Positions 1 through 11,012 of a stretch of 64,000 nucleotides of DNA are shown here, piece by piece. The translations under genes and the position numbers were made by a program. The stretch lies in NCBI GenBank assembly GCA_963971425.1, contig OZ020522.1, forward strand, positions 1,524,168 through 1,588,167. The letters are read 5' to 3'. This DNA comes from Bryoerythrophyllum caledonicum. Its lineage: Eukaryota > Streptophyta > Bryopsida > Pottiales > Pottiaceae. Positions within the stretch are counted from its first letter, which is position 1. Every line of letters starts with the position of its first letter. The notes beneath the pieces are model-generated. The model saw nothing but the letters and a program-made list of their open reading frames with translations, searched no databases and was not told the DNA's origin.

Positions 1-816
1 ATAACTTTGGCGGACTAGGTGCTTCTTTGTGCAAGAAAGTAGTCTTTAGAGCATCTTTGATGCAAAATCTGGACCCAACCTTGAACCTCAGCTTCAAGGA
101 TACTAACGGTAACCTCACCTCAATCCACCGGCAAATCAAGCCTTAATATTATTTGGCTTGCAAAGTTGGGCCTCCCACATGCTAGATTTGTAAAGTTTTC
201 AAAGCTCTCAACATCTTTCTCTACTCGTAGCATAGTCAAAGAGCACTGTAGCTAGCTCTTAGGGACACAGAAATAACCTACAAGTAATCTGAGGCTAGAA
301 GAAAGTTCGAGGCAAGATCTAACAAGAACTTGGATTAGCAAGATGAGTACACAAACAACACCAAGAGGTGAGCTAGAACTCCAAGAAGTGCGCTGTAGAG
401 ACTGAAAAATTCTTCAGCCTCAACTCCCATATACTCCTAAAACTTCTGCCGACAGAAACTTCCATAAAAGCTTCTGGCGGTTGCTAATAGAAACTTCCAG
501 GGGAGCTTCCAAAGGGCTACTGACGGAAACTTCCAGAGAAGCTTCCAATGGAAACTTCTAGAAGGTTCTAAGACTCATTCCTAGAAGGTTCCAGAGGTTG
601 TGTCCCTATCATCACCTCCTCATATAGCTTCGAGGTCTCCGAGAAGCGTTGTTGTTTCCAGTCAATACTAGCGCATGAAGTTGAAAATATGTCGTATAGT
701 GTTGGCTATATACACCTTCTAGGAATAAGTCTTAAAACCTTCTAGAAGGTTCTACAAACTTACTAGAAGGTTCTACAAACTTACTAGAAGGTTCTAGAAG
801 CTATGTCTCTAATACA
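1..816 (-). repeat. LTR-like retrotransposon end with heat-shock-element arrays
   Basis: On the minus strand this block begins near 816 with TGTATTAGAGACATAGC. A second, shorter copy begins at 29066 with TGTGTTCGGGACATAGC and lies in the opposite orientation. Both then carry many short units built on CTAGAAGGTTCTAG, followed by a shared tract ending near GTGTCCC (plus position about 265 here). A TG start and a dispersed second copy fit a long terminal repeat. The part from 1 to about 260 may be further LTR or internal sequence and is cut by the window edge. I see no primer-binding site, polymerase or target duplication, so the family is unassigned. Confidence 0.5.
551..799. promoter_or_regulatory. 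Cluster of perfect heat-shock-element-like motifs in the LTR-like block
   Basis: Heat shock factors bind alternating GAA and TTC units spaced by two bases. Four contiguous units with exact spacing lie at 551-568 (GAAnnTTCnnGAAnnTTC). Three-unit sites lie at 740-752 (TTCnnGAAnnTTC) and 787-799 (GAAnnTTCnnGAA), with two-unit matches around 584-591. The spacing is seen directly; binding by a heat shock factor is inferred. Confidence 0.5.
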
Positions 817-878
817 ACCAGTAGTTGATTCCTCATGGCTCAAGTTGAATCCCAACGTCAAGAGGGGAAGAACTTCTC

Positions 879-1720
879 TAATGAACAAGAAAGACAAGTT
901 TGTCGCAAATTCCTTGCCATCTCACAAGACCCTATCATTGGCAGTGGATAGCAAAACTCCACATTTTGGTCACCGATTACTACAACAACACGCCTCTTGA
1001 AGGAGAAAATTGTGGATTGAGGTCACTAGAGTCAAAGAGGGGTCCTATTAAGCACAATGTAACTAAGTTGATCAGGATGCACAAATAAGTTTCAGACGCA
1101 AGGTAGTCGGGGGCGAGCTTGGATGATGTTCTTCAAAACTCACTGTTACACAAGGTAGAGCACTCCAAACAACAATCTTTCTTCCCTTGCATTGTTGGTT
1201 GATCTTGGAGGACATTCCTCATTGGATGGAATTTGGACCGGTGCAAAGTGGGCGGCAACCTCAGAGGACTTCCCTTGCTCCAATGCAGAAGCAATCTTGG
1301 GCATTTAGAACTACAACACAAGGTATATCTGAAGAAGAATCTAATAGCTTAGGGTTTTTAGACCTAGAAGATGGGGAGGAGGTTACAGTTGTTATTTTAT
1401 CCTTCGGCAGCTGTTGGAGAAAGTCCATTGAGTCCTAGAAGACGACATCCACAACCCCAAGGCAACAAATCTACCAAAGAAGAACATCTCATTCAGAGGA
1501 ATACAAAGCTTGCATAACGTTCCAAAGGGAGGCCTAAGACTAACATGGCCATTGCAAACATGCAAAAGGCTTATGTCATGTAAGACCACGCCACATTGAG
1601 TCTCTTTACAATGCTTGATGAGAACATGCTTAGTGAACAAGCGCAAGAGTATCTAGGATTACTAACAGAGGAAGAAATGACAAAGTTGAGTATTCAAGGC
1701 AAATTGCAGAAGAGATATGA
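879..1720 (+). pseudogene. Broken Myb/SANT-like (NAM-associated, Harbinger ORF1-type) gene
   Basis: Translation in three forward frames, switching by frameshift, gives a connected protein. First comes a helix segment NEQERQVCRKFLAISQDPII, then RSLESKRGPIKHNVTKLI, then SLDDVLQNSLLHKVEHSKQQ, and at 1187 a segment LHCWLILEDIPHWMEFG. The pattern SLE.KWG.IKH...KF followed by HCW..LKD.PKW is the hallmark of plant Myb/SANT-like proteins with a NAM-associated C-terminal region, many of which derive from PIF/Harbinger accessory genes. At least one in-frame stop (TAG near 954) and two frame changes are present. A weak tail (LTEEEMTKLSIQGKLQKRYE) runs to the TTAA element at 1722. It is dead as it stands. 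Confidence 0.5.
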
Positions 1721-1721
1721 A

Positions 1722-2664
1722 CCCCTAAGGTACCGTGACAGTTTTACACCAAAACACTTCAAAATTGTTGGATTCTAGAACAATAAACAAAGAAAGAAAC
1801 AAAAACTTTGATTTTTAATTCTAATCGTAGGATCTCAATTAAGACTTATTAAGTAATATATATTTTTTAAATCATCATTTTTGACCGCATGGATTGAAAG
1901 ATTATAGTGTTTGAAGTCAAGCAAATAGTTCATTTTCTTCCCTGTGTTCAGTGGATCAGCAGACTTTGACTTCACTTGGTGTCAAATTTTTGCACTACAC
2001 AATGTCTAAATCCATTACCATCTTGTTAAACATGATGTTAGTTCCTTATACACTAATTTTTAGAGTTAGAAGACAGGTGTAGCATATTCAAAACAAGTGT
2101 GCAAGGAGTGGAGGTTCAAAATTTGCCAATTCACACTTTAATTTTTTGTGAGCTTGATATGTTTTAGATTGATTATCCGAACGGTCAATAAGAAGGTTTA
2201 CACCACATATTGTTGTGGAAAAAATAAAAAGTGAAAAATATAAAGATATCTAGGTTTTATGTGGAAAAGAAGAAGTTTTTTTGGTACCTTGCCCGACAAT
2301 GAGTGACAATGTGAGAAAATGTTTGACTTCGGTTGATATGCTATTTTTCACTAAAGACAAGAACTTTTTTTTGACAATATGAAGGATAACAATATTACTT
2401 GCAAGTGCTGTAAATCTCACATTCAATAGAGTGTCCTAGTAAAAGTTTTTGGAGGTGCCCGGGGTGCCCGCTCTCCCCATTTGAAATTCAAAACCCTATA
2501 ACTTTTTCATCAAATGTCCAATTTAGGAAAAAATTGTTTTTTACTAAGGTCTTGGTAATGCCTTTTTACAGTAAAATTTTTAAAGACAAATGTTGGAAAT
2601 TGACATCATAGGAACCTTACCAAACTTTCAAAAAGCCCATTTTTGACACTTGGTCCTTTAGGGG
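1722..2664 (-). mobile_element. TTAA-flanked TIR element, copy B (943 bases)
   Basis: The left end reads CCCCTAAGGTACCGTGAC and the right end reads GTCCTTTAGGGG, imperfect terminal inverted repeats. The right flank is TTAA (2665-2668); the left flank is TGAA (1718-1721), one base off. The whole element is an inverted copy of 60879-61823, which is nearly the same length (945 bases). It contains no coding sequence I can recognise. The ends and the target site resemble non-autonomous piggyBac-type elements; Kolobok elements also use TTAA. Confidence 0.6.
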
Positions 2665-2668
2665 TTAA

Positions 2669-4086
2669 AGGAAGCCCTTGTAGCAGTTGCAGCCACGCGT
2701 GTAGCAGTGGTGCATGTTGCAAGGTCAATCTCACCACCAGAATTTGAACCCCTCCTACTCCCCTAGTTCCTACCACCCTTAATGCCTTCTCCGCTCGACC
2801 AGCATCAAACACACCTTTGATGACAGAGCCGTTTCGTTTGGAAGAGCCCTTCGATTTGGAGGAACCTACATTTGGCCATGATGGTCATGATCACAACAAT
2901 TTGCAGCTCCATGTAGTCAACTTGCTAGACGATTTACAACTCCTTGACTCAGATAAGTATTTTCTATCTTTAAATGTATTAGGGTTTTGAGTTTATGCCT
3001 CAAATTTACTACTTGAATTCCTATGTTAATTAGGTTTTTTGGTTTTAAACAAATTATGACTGGCACAATTGAGTTGGATTGAGTTTCGTTCCGTTCCATT
3101 ATGTCCAATCTGTAAAGCATGTCTTTAGAACAAGGAGTATTCACATTGCTGGTTGAAACTTTGGGGTTATTTCGGTGGATACAGGAGAATGTTGTTCATG
3201 AGCTAATGTTTAAAAATACAATCTCCTTTCACTTCCTTGAGGTGTGGCCTTGGTTTGACTAGCTAAGAGACATATAAGAACAAAAAGTTGTAGGTCGCAA
3301 CTCTTGCATTGGTAGGTCATTGTCCGTAAGATTTTGTTCTAGGTTTCGTAGTCCTGCATTGCCTTATGAAATCTTCTCTGATTTTGTGAGTAGGTTTTGA
3401 CAGTTCTTTGTGCTAGTCATAAGATATGCACAACACAACTCTTGGATGCTTCAATTTTGGATACATATGATTTCTTTATAGTGTTGAAGTTGAAACATTT
3501 GTCTTTGCAGGCCATTGTTCAGCACTAGACATATATGAATTTGTTTCTAACCGAAGTAGGGATAAGTTTTGTGTCTAGTTTCTCAATAGTTGCATTCGCG
3601 TTTATCACATTACTTAAGAAGCATCAAGTATAAGCGATGTAGGAAAGTGCAAAAGGTTGTAGATATTTGTTTAGAAATTAGGGTAGATTATTGTAACGTT
3701 TTGTGCTAAGAAAGTGAGTTCCTTTCATCCTCTTTTATTATGTGGAGTTGTTATATGAGATTATGCTTCCTGTTTTTTTGTTAAAATGTAACCGTAGAGG
3801 TCAATGGTGCTATATTTTGATGACACCAAACTTCTAATTATCTAGTTTACAAATCCATGCAGAAGGATTTCTTCTATACATGGAATTCCAACAATACCAA
3901 TCATGGATAGCATGGCTGAAAAACACACAAAGATGTCTGGTGAAAAGATTATAAGATTTCCAAGCCTCATTCCCCATCGAAGTCCTTGAAGTTCGAGGAC
4001 AACATATATTAATATTTTCTTCAATTTCGACATTTCCCCAAAGTAATTCCCACATAATTGAATTAATAAAAACCAGTGGTGACCTT
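2669..4086. other. AT-rich intergenic sequence, no gene seen
   Basis: The stretch between the TTAA element and the 4.1-kb MITE has only short open frames on both strands without recognisable motifs. The 2700-2930 part is more GC-rich with several broken frames, possibly a worn gene fragment. Confidence 0.4.
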
Positions 4087-4377
4087 CACCTACGGCGATT
4101 TCACAGGATATCCCCACGCTCAGACTTACCGCGTGGGGCCACAAGGTGGTGGGGCCAAATCCAGCCCCTATTTTGTTTTTGGATGGGGCCCTATTTACAG
4201 CAAGGTAGTAATAAAAAAACAGAGCCGTAGGCCTCAAATTTGTCAAAAAAAATTCCAAAACAATCCTCTGACCCCCCCAAAATAAAAGGGCCACAAATAT
4301 GAGCCCATGCAATTAACACGGGCCCCACCTCGGGTAAGTCCGAGCTTGGGGGATTTCCTGTCCGCGCCCACCTACGG
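4087..4377. mobile_element. MITE of 273 bases with a perfect 9-base target duplication
   Basis: CACCTACGG occurs at 4087-4095 and again at 4369-4377 as a direct repeat. Inside it, the left arm CAGGATATCCCCACGCTCAG (from 4104) is matched in inverted form by the right arm at 4321-4360 (CAGGAAATCCCCCAAGCTCG on the complement). The two arms continue through GACTTACC and GTGGGGCC. A 9-base duplication is typical of Mutator-like elements, so this is probably a non-autonomous MULE-type MITE. It lies about 1 kb upstream of the PP2-A10-like start codon. Confidence 0.7.
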
Positions 4378-5350
4378 TATCCATTCAGATCAGAGTTCAC
4401 CTCCTACAGGATAAACTCAAAGGCTTTCCCGAAGCTGAGACTGGAGCCACATCACCCACCCCAACAACCAATGCCCGCAACTCCCCCTTCCACATCAGCA
4501 CCCCCCTTCAAAGCTGGAACCAACGCCCGCCAGATCCTCCTCTTCCTTCTTACCCGCATCTCTCATCCATTCTCCGTCCTTTTCCATCGCTCCCGCCGCC
4601 GCGATCCCGCGACATTCATCCAAAACAACACAACCTCCGTCCAAAAGATTGCCTCATTCATCCATCAAACTCCGTACATTCTAGTAACGGTTCTTCGTTC
4701 TGTACCTGGAGTTGGTACCGAGCCTAAAAGGTACATTTGGGGGACGGGGATCTAGGAAAAGGAGGGATTTGGTGATGGTGACTGGGTTTGGGGTTGAGTG
4801 ACTTTGGAGTGAAGTGTGTATTGAGCCTGAGCTATGGAGTTCTAGGGCATGACGAGGGCGAGGGCGAGTCCGGTGCGTGGAGGCGGATGATTGGTTCGGA
4901 TTCCGGAGTTTCTTCAGGCAATCGTTAGTTTTTCCTCGTTTCAACGACTGCTTTCATGCTTAATTTTGCGCCTGTGGTTGGGGTTTGGGTTTTTCCATAA
5001 GAGAGTGTTGTTGTCGTTGTTGTTGTTGTCGTTGTTGTTGTTGCAGGATTCTTCCCGGGTTTTGTTCGGAATTTCATGAGAATATGCGGCGGAGCTTTGT
5101 TGATGGCATTTAAAGGAATTTCCAGGGCGAGTTTTGGCTATGGTTGACGTAATTTTGACGGTGTGTAGGTTTGCGTGGTTGTGAAGGAAGCAGTTGTGTG
5201 AAGAGGTGTTTGCTGTTTTAATCTGGTGGTGGAGGAGAATTTAGAACGATTGAGGTGATTGAATTGCGGGAGTGTCAGGATCTTGAGAGGAAGAAGGCGG
5301 AAGAGAAAAGAGGTTGTAACATGTAGCGGTGGTGGCGGGCGTTCGTGAAG
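4378..5350 (+). promoter_or_regulatory. Probable promoter and long 5' leader of the PP2-A10-like gene
   Basis: From about 4440 the composition becomes GC- and CT-rich (4440-4640), as in a plant core promoter or leader. Several short upstream open frames precede the start codon. A TTG/GTC trinucleotide run lies at 5007-5045 and ends in a plausible acceptor (TTGTTGCAG), so a 5' UTR intron is possible. The exact transcription start cannot be read from sequence alone. Confidence 0.35.
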
Positions 5351-6994
5351 ATGTTTACAATTACCCGGCGCAGGAGGAACGTCCTTCTTGCGTGCGGGGC
5401 TGTTGCAGCAGGTGGCTATGTGACGTACAGGGTGTACCAGTCGCGGAAGCGGATTCGCGTGTTTCTCTTCTTCGAGTCGTTCTCGACTCTTCTTGAGGTT
5501 CTTGCTGCGGGGAGCGATTCGTTCGCGCTCGTTTTGGCCGATCTTCGAAGTTTTCTTGTTTCGGAAGTGGATGAGGTGCCGCGATCGCTGAAGCAGCTGA
5601 TGAAACTCGCTCGTTCGCCTGAGGCGCAGGATAGCATATCTGCTGTGACGGCCGCTATTAGCCGTGGCCTTCTCGCGACGTTCACCGATGGCGGGCCTGT
5701 TGCCCCGAGCATGGAGCGGCCTTGGAGGTTGCAGTCGTTTCGGAGCCCGTTATCGAGTTCTAAGGCACTTGGAAATTTCGAGGAGTCAAAAGTGATCAAG
5801 GATACTCATGCTTTGGAAGGAGGCGCATCGAGCTCTGTTGATGACAGAGCTTTATTCCCGGATTTTGACGAGGAATTCGGTAGGGAATGTGATGGAGTAC
5901 TGGATGTTGACGCTTGGACCAATGCTGGAAGTGCGTTGGGCGGTTTCAAGGCTCAGGTCGATTCGTCCATTGTAAGAGGTACGAAGGAAGCTTTGCAAGC
6001 AGGGCTGGGTGTTGACAACAACTCTGAAGCTGATATGCATTCTGGAAAACGGAATGGCAAAGGAGAGTTGGTGGACAGGCTGGCTGATAAACTCTTTTCT
6101 GAATCTGGTAAGGGCTTTGCCTCCGCCGTGGTGGCCTCTGCCTCTCGAAGTTTTGTGATCTCTCTTGTAGAGCACATGAACTCTCCCAATACTTCGGAGG
6201 TGGACAGTAAAGGTGGAGTCGTGAAGGGGTTGATTGCATTTGCAAGAAGCGACGATGGCAAAGCAATGCTGACGGATTGGATTCAGACTTTTGTGGGAAC
6301 TGCTGTATCGGTGTATCTGGACCGAACGAAGGATATTAATACTTTTGATGAATTTGCTGTTACTTTGGAGAATCCGGAACACAGAGACGCCATAACTGAT
6401 CTCTTGAGCACTGTTTGCGAAACGTCGACGTCTAGTTTCGTCCGTACCTCGCATGAGGTTTTGACATCAAATCCTAGCAGCTCAAAGCAGATTCTGACCT
6501 CAAAGGCAGTCGCTCCCTCGACAGACTTGGGTGATATGTTTCACGACACCGAAGATTCAGAAGTGTTCTACGACATGGGAGAGCAGGAGCCCATATCTCC
6601 AAGCCATCCCCCAGTCAAATGGAAAGGGAAGACCATTATCGGGAGGAGCGAACCAGCTTCAACGAACTACATCGAACAAATTTCGAACGTGCTTGCCGTT
6701 CCCAGCAACCGGAAGCTGATACTGGATATTGCAGGAACGATGACTTCTTCAGCTGTTCGGTCGACGATTGATGTTTCCTTAAGTAAAGTTTCAGCCGCCT
6801 TGGGTGGGAGGGACAAGGAGCCTGCTTCAAAAGATGAGGCTGTCCCCAGAAGGGCAGGCGTTGGTGAGAAGCTGCAGGCTGTTGGGGATGCAACCAAGGC
6901 AGCAATGGACAAATCAGTGGTGCTTATGACCATGTGCTTTGCCGTTTGTTTGCATTCTGTTGTGGGCGGGGTCAGAATGGTTCAGCCCTTCTAG
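5351..6994 (+). CDS. PHLOEM PROTEIN 2-LIKE A10-type protein
   Basis: This is a single-exon frame of 547 residues starting at ATG 5351; an in-frame GTG at 5345 is not needed. Residues about 9-29 form a short hydrophobic segment (LLACGAVAAGGYVTYRVY) after an RRRR patch, which fits an N-terminal membrane anchor. The body matches the plant family annotated as protein PHLOEM PROTEIN 2-LIKE A10. Examples are VPRSLKQLMKLARSPEAQDS near residue 77, LADKLFSESGKGFASAVVAS near 238, TFVGTAVSVYLDRT, and a C-terminal domain with NRKLILDIAGTMTSSAVRST. It ends in a second weakly hydrophobic stretch. The family is plant-specific and its biochemical role is not established; despite the name it need not be a lectin. 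The protein is longer than the seed-plant members I recall (roughly 400-470 residues) because of a linker around residues 385-430. Codon use is GC-rich and the frame shows no lesion. Confidence 0.85.
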   Translation: MFTITRRRRNVLLACGAVAAGGYVTYRVYQSRKRIRVFLFFESFSTLLEVLAAGSDSFALVLADLRSFLVSEVDEVPRSLKQLMKLARSPEAQDSISAVTAAISRGLLATFTDGGPVAPSMERPWRLQSFRSPLSSSKALGNFEESKVIKDTHALEGGASSSVDDRALFPDFDEEFGRECDGVLDVDAWTNAGSALGGFKAQVDSSIVRGTKEALQAGLGVDNNSEADMHSGKRNGKGELVDRLADKLFSESGKGFASAVVASASRSFVISLVEHMNSPNTSEVDSKGGVVKGLIAFARSDDGKAMLTDWIQTFVGTAVSVYLDRTKDINTFDEFAVTLENPEHRDAITDLLSTVCETSTSSFVRTSHEVLTSNPSSSKQILTSKAVAPSTDLGDMFHDTEDSEVFYDMGEQEPISPSHPPVKWKGKTIIGRSEPASTNYIEQISNVLAVPSNRKLILDIAGTMTSSAVRSTIDVSLSKVSAALGGRDKEPASKDEAVPRRAGVGEKLQAVGDATKAAMDKSVVLMTMCFAVCLHSVVGGVRMVQPF

Positions 6995-7939
6995 GTTCCA
7001 ATAATTCTTTCGTCCGTTCGTTGATGAGCACTGGCTCAATTGTAAATATTGAGGCAGACTCCATTCTTAGAGCCTATGCAGATTTCAAGCTGATAGGTTT
7101 GTAGGTTGTCCCTTCATGTTGATATATTCAAACATTAATTCGCAAATTACATTGTTGATTTAATCAATTTTTTGGATACGGACGCGGTCTTGGAACCATC
7201 CACCCATTCTCGAAGCCCTTGTCGATGATAGTACACTCCATGGTCTTGATAGACACGGGATTCTCGAGGATACCACAGTTTATTTTCTATTAACCTCAGC
7301 GTACAAGTCCAGAGCCGTTACGGTAATCCTTGAAACTCTGATGTGGCTCTTGCTTGGTTAACCACCACCAGTAGTTCGAGACCAGCGTGGTAACCGACTG
7401 CACCAACCAAACTTTTTCGGACACCGGTTGACCCGGTGAGAGGCAGGTTCGGTTGGATACGACCGGTCAGATCCCGTTGTTGTCCTTCGAGAGGCTTTTG
7501 ATGTATGTAAAAAATTAGATACTCATTTCAGTGGTCTCTAGAGTTGAATTTCTGATCACTGTGTTTGTTGCCTTCCTTCGACAGAATTAATTAAGGTTCA
7601 CTACACTAAACATCGCATTTAGTGTATTGCACACTAAATTCGAACCCATACACTAAATGTAAACATTACAATTAGTGTAGTGACACAACAAGACACTAAA
7701 TCTGAAATAGTACACTATATGCGGATTCCAGTAAATAGTCTAGAATACTGCTTGTTACTCCAAGAACAACAACCATCAATAGAGCAAGCATAATAACATG
7801 TAGCACTTATCTATTATACAAATGAGGAAAGTGATTGTTTCGAAACCAAGCATTTCCTGTGAAACAAAAAACTCTGTCGCCATGCCCAGAAATATTTATA
7901 GATCCTCGTAGCAGCCGCCACAGATGTGCTCCATAAAAG
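6995..7939. other. Intergenic region with CACTA-like repeat motifs
   Basis: The first 120 bases are probably the 3' UTR of the upstream gene. A stretch at 7140-7520 carries no recognisable gene. At 7599-7682 a small inverted-repeat unit starts CACTACACTAA and ends TTAGTGTAGTG. The motif ACACTAAA recurs on both strands up to 7725, like the subterminal repeats of a CACTA element. No target duplication is visible. The tail of the convergent hyccin gene follows. Confidence 0.4.
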
Positions 7940-10800
7940 CTAGTTATTATACAGCGGATGCTTGTCCAGTTTCTCCGCAATACGAGCCTTGGTGGACGGA
8001 GAAGGGCCGAGGGAAGCAGAGCCCACACCGAGGCGGATGAGGCTTCTGGACGCCAGGATTGCCTCCGGAAGCAGGGACTGCGAGGCCCTCGCGTACAACG
8101 CCTTGGCCGCGTCCACCGCCGCGGACTTGAGCGTGGGCGTGCCGAGAGGCGCCATGAGGCAGTGGCCCAGCACCTTGAACACGGGACGGAGCACTTCCAT
8201 CTCCAGGGACACTCGCGGCCCGTCCGCGGAGTCGTCTTGGTAGTCGGACTCCCACGCTGCGTCACGGTCGTTGGCTCGAGACTCTGGCGAGTTATCCACT
8301 GATCTCGATTCTGTACAAGTGGAGCACAATCAAAGAAATGCAAACGAAGCAAAAAATATATATTGTACAAAAATTTATAATGCCTCTGGCATCCTTCATA
8401 CCCAGTACCCTTCGTATAATACCCAGATGTTGAATTGCTAACTCCTCAGTGCCCGTTTGACGAAAGTGTTCAAAGCCATACCTCATTAAATCTCAAATGG
8501 AATACTAGAAACTTTCAGGAAGAGGTTGAATTGTACATCATAGGGAAGAATAAAGGATGCCTTACGATATGAGGTAGCTACATCTCAAATAAACTACTAG
8601 AAAATTGTAGAAAGAGGTTCAACTGTACATCAACGGAAAGGAGAAAGGCTGCCCTACAATGTGAAGTAGATTTTATCAATACAAGTTTCTATTTATCTCA
8701 ACAGAGGTTTGAAGATTCATCTCTAGCTTGAGAACTTAGGAGTTAAGGTTCAGTCTTCTTTGGCTTTGGACATGTAATTGATGCTGAACCTTTGAACTAC
8801 AGAATTCAAACCCCATCCCAAGTAGAATGCAGTTAGGGAAGGCCATAACGAAGAAATTGTTCAGCAACTAGAAGTACTGAGGAATCGAACATGAGCATTG
8901 AGAAGGGACTTTACCAGTGACATCCCATCTTCCAGGGTGATGAGACCTCCGAAATGGAGGAGGCTCCAGAGGCTCCTGCTCCAGGGTGAGGGCTTCCCCA
9001 ATGGTCAAAGCAGCTCCCAAAGCGGCGGAGGAGCCTTCTCCCCGGACGTGGGCAGGGTTCAGAGAAGGCGGAGGTGGGAGAGCGGACCGAGCTATGCTCT
9101 CTACTTCATTGCTCCAGCCGCAACCCTTGACTGCCCAGCTGCCACACCAAGACAATTATGCCTTGAGAACATACAAAGTTACACACGCTGTGACGCCATC
9201 AGAAACACATGCTGAGAGAAAAATACAAAGAAGACAGCCGCACCTTCTAGCATAGTGACATAAATCAAGCTTCGCTTTGGATGGCATCAGAATGATCCGC
9301 TTGTAGAAGAGCTCCAGAGCAACGCCCACAATCACTGCCCGCTTCGTACTCTTCACTGAGCTCTGAGGCTCCAACGCCGGCGAGATGATTTCCACATGCT
9401 GTCACCACAAAGTGAACACCAACACTGAATGATCTGCCCTTTCTCATACATAATATTTGGTCAGGATGGAGGACTCACAGGTTGAGGAGAACCAACAGTC
9501 TGACGCGGAGAGTGGTAAAGACTGGCGTGGCCGAGGTCCGGGATGTTGATCATCACAGGCCTGCCCCCTCGTGCCTTGGTTTCCGCCCCATATAACGCCA
9601 GCAGCACCGCCTCGAAACCTGACGACAAAGAGAGAAGACGGAGCAACTGGTCCATGTCAACAAAATCCTCACTGAAACACAGATTAACCTTGCCATTATG
9701 CCATTATTTTTATGTGTTTGGAACAAATCGACTGACCTCTGGTAGGTCTGAGTCACAGAGAGAAGTTGGAATCCAAATTAACGTGACTCTAGAAGCTATT
9801 GGGTCTATGGTTATCGTCAGAAAACCCCTAAATCCCAATACATGTCTTTGTTGCAAGGAGATTATGGTGCTCAGGCACTTCAATAGATCCGAGACATAAA
9901 GAGAAGTTTTAATTTAGATCAGTATGATACGGTGAACTATTAGTCCCTGGTTCGGGCTCTTCATGGTAAATATACAGCTCTATCCATAGTATTCCCATTA
10001 GAGGTTTAGGGTTTAAATGTAACTAAAGAATTATCAAGCCCTCATTAATTTGGATTGCCAAGAAGAGAAAAAAGAACCATACAGAACTGCAAAAAACAGA
10101 CCTGATAAGGGCTCGTCTGGACAAGTGGTGACGCGAGGCAAGTACACCCCACACAAGATGGGCAGGAAGCGCAGCACCACGAGCTGCAGCTCGGGATCCT
10201 GCGTCTGGTATGTGTCGAAAAGCCATTGACACACCTGGTCATTTCCCTGCCACAACCAAAAAACAAAACCTCTAAAACATCAAAACCCTAAAACAACCCC
10301 ATGGAAATAATTCAGCTGGATTTTTGGCATTAGCCCCCAACAAAAAGCTCAAATCAAGGACCCAATAGCTCACTGATTAGAGATGCCTTAAACTCTAAAC
10401 ACCCTACGGGTATAGTACAGATTAACCTCACACCATAATTTACTTGCAAAGAGGGCATGTTCTGAGGTTTAGGAATTCAAACAACCCAAGCTAGAATCCC
10501 CTCACCTTCCCGGAGGCCGCTTGCAGGAGGCGCCGCGAGATCTTGTCCGCCACATTTTCATCCTCCAGCAAGTGCTTCGCTGGCCGCTCCGACTCCTGAT
10601 ACAAACCATCATCCCATCAGCACCAACAGCCGGGTCGGATAAAAACAATTAGCACTGATAGAGGATGAGATTCGGTTGCATACGAGGAGGGTATTGAAGG
10701 AGTCGAAGGCGCCGAGGACGCGGTGCAGCGCGTGGATGCGGTCGTGCGCCTTCACCATGTCGCCGTGCCGCGCCTGCGCCAGTTGCACCTCGCCCGGCAT
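7940..10800 (-). CDS. HYC: Hyccin (HYC, FAM126-type) subunit of the PI4K-alpha1 complex
   Basis: Seven exons on the minus strand join in phase to 413 residues: 10800-10684, 10595-10506, 10246-10102, 9618-9479, 9398-9244, 9138-8915 and 8310-7940 (stop included). All junctions are GT-AG and the total is 1242 bases. Recognisable hyccin segments run in order: MPGEVQLAQA at the start, ELQLVVLRFLPILCGVYLPR, GFEAVLLALYGAETKARGG followed by VMINIPDLGHASLYHSP, and ALEPQSSVKSTKRAVIVGVA followed by LELFYKRI. In plants HYC is a scaffold partner of PI4K-alpha1, together with the NPG (TTC7-like) and EFOP (EFR3-like) subunits, and helps make PI4P at the plasma membrane. The C-terminal exon is GC-rich and encodes a conserved-looking helical tail. 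A Mutator-like element begins about 210 bases upstream of the start codon, so the promoter is probably disturbed. The gene is convergent with the PP2-A10-like gene. Confidence 0.88.
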
Positions 10801-11012
10801 CGCAGCAGCAGCTGCGCAATCCGTAACACCGGCACAGTTTTTCAGCCCATAAAATTGCGCGACCCTCTCCCCGTAGAACAATGCTGAGGTCGGGGACTCC
10901 CCGAATCTCAAGCACTAAAAATCGGATCGCCGTGTTCTTCAGGCACGAGCGTTTCCCGGCAGAAGCTGGCAGGGCGCTGATCTGCCCACAGTCCCCGCGA
11001 GACCTGGCGGGA
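10801..11012 (-). promoter_or_regulatory. Remaining 5' leader or promoter of hyccin, next to the MULE
   Basis: About 210 GC-rich bases separate the hyccin ATG from the left terminal repeat of the large MULE. The frame just before the ATG is open for a few codons (an alanine run) but no better start is seen. Any promoter further out would now lie beyond 27.2 kb. Confidence 0.4.

Noticed and set aside
4471-4755. 94-residue frame upstream of the PP2-A10-like gene
   Set aside because: Proline/serine-rich translation of a CT-rich leader; no family features.
5852-6454. Long minus-strand frames inside the PP2-A10-like gene
   Set aside because: They are antisense to a well-supported coding frame and have no recognisable content.
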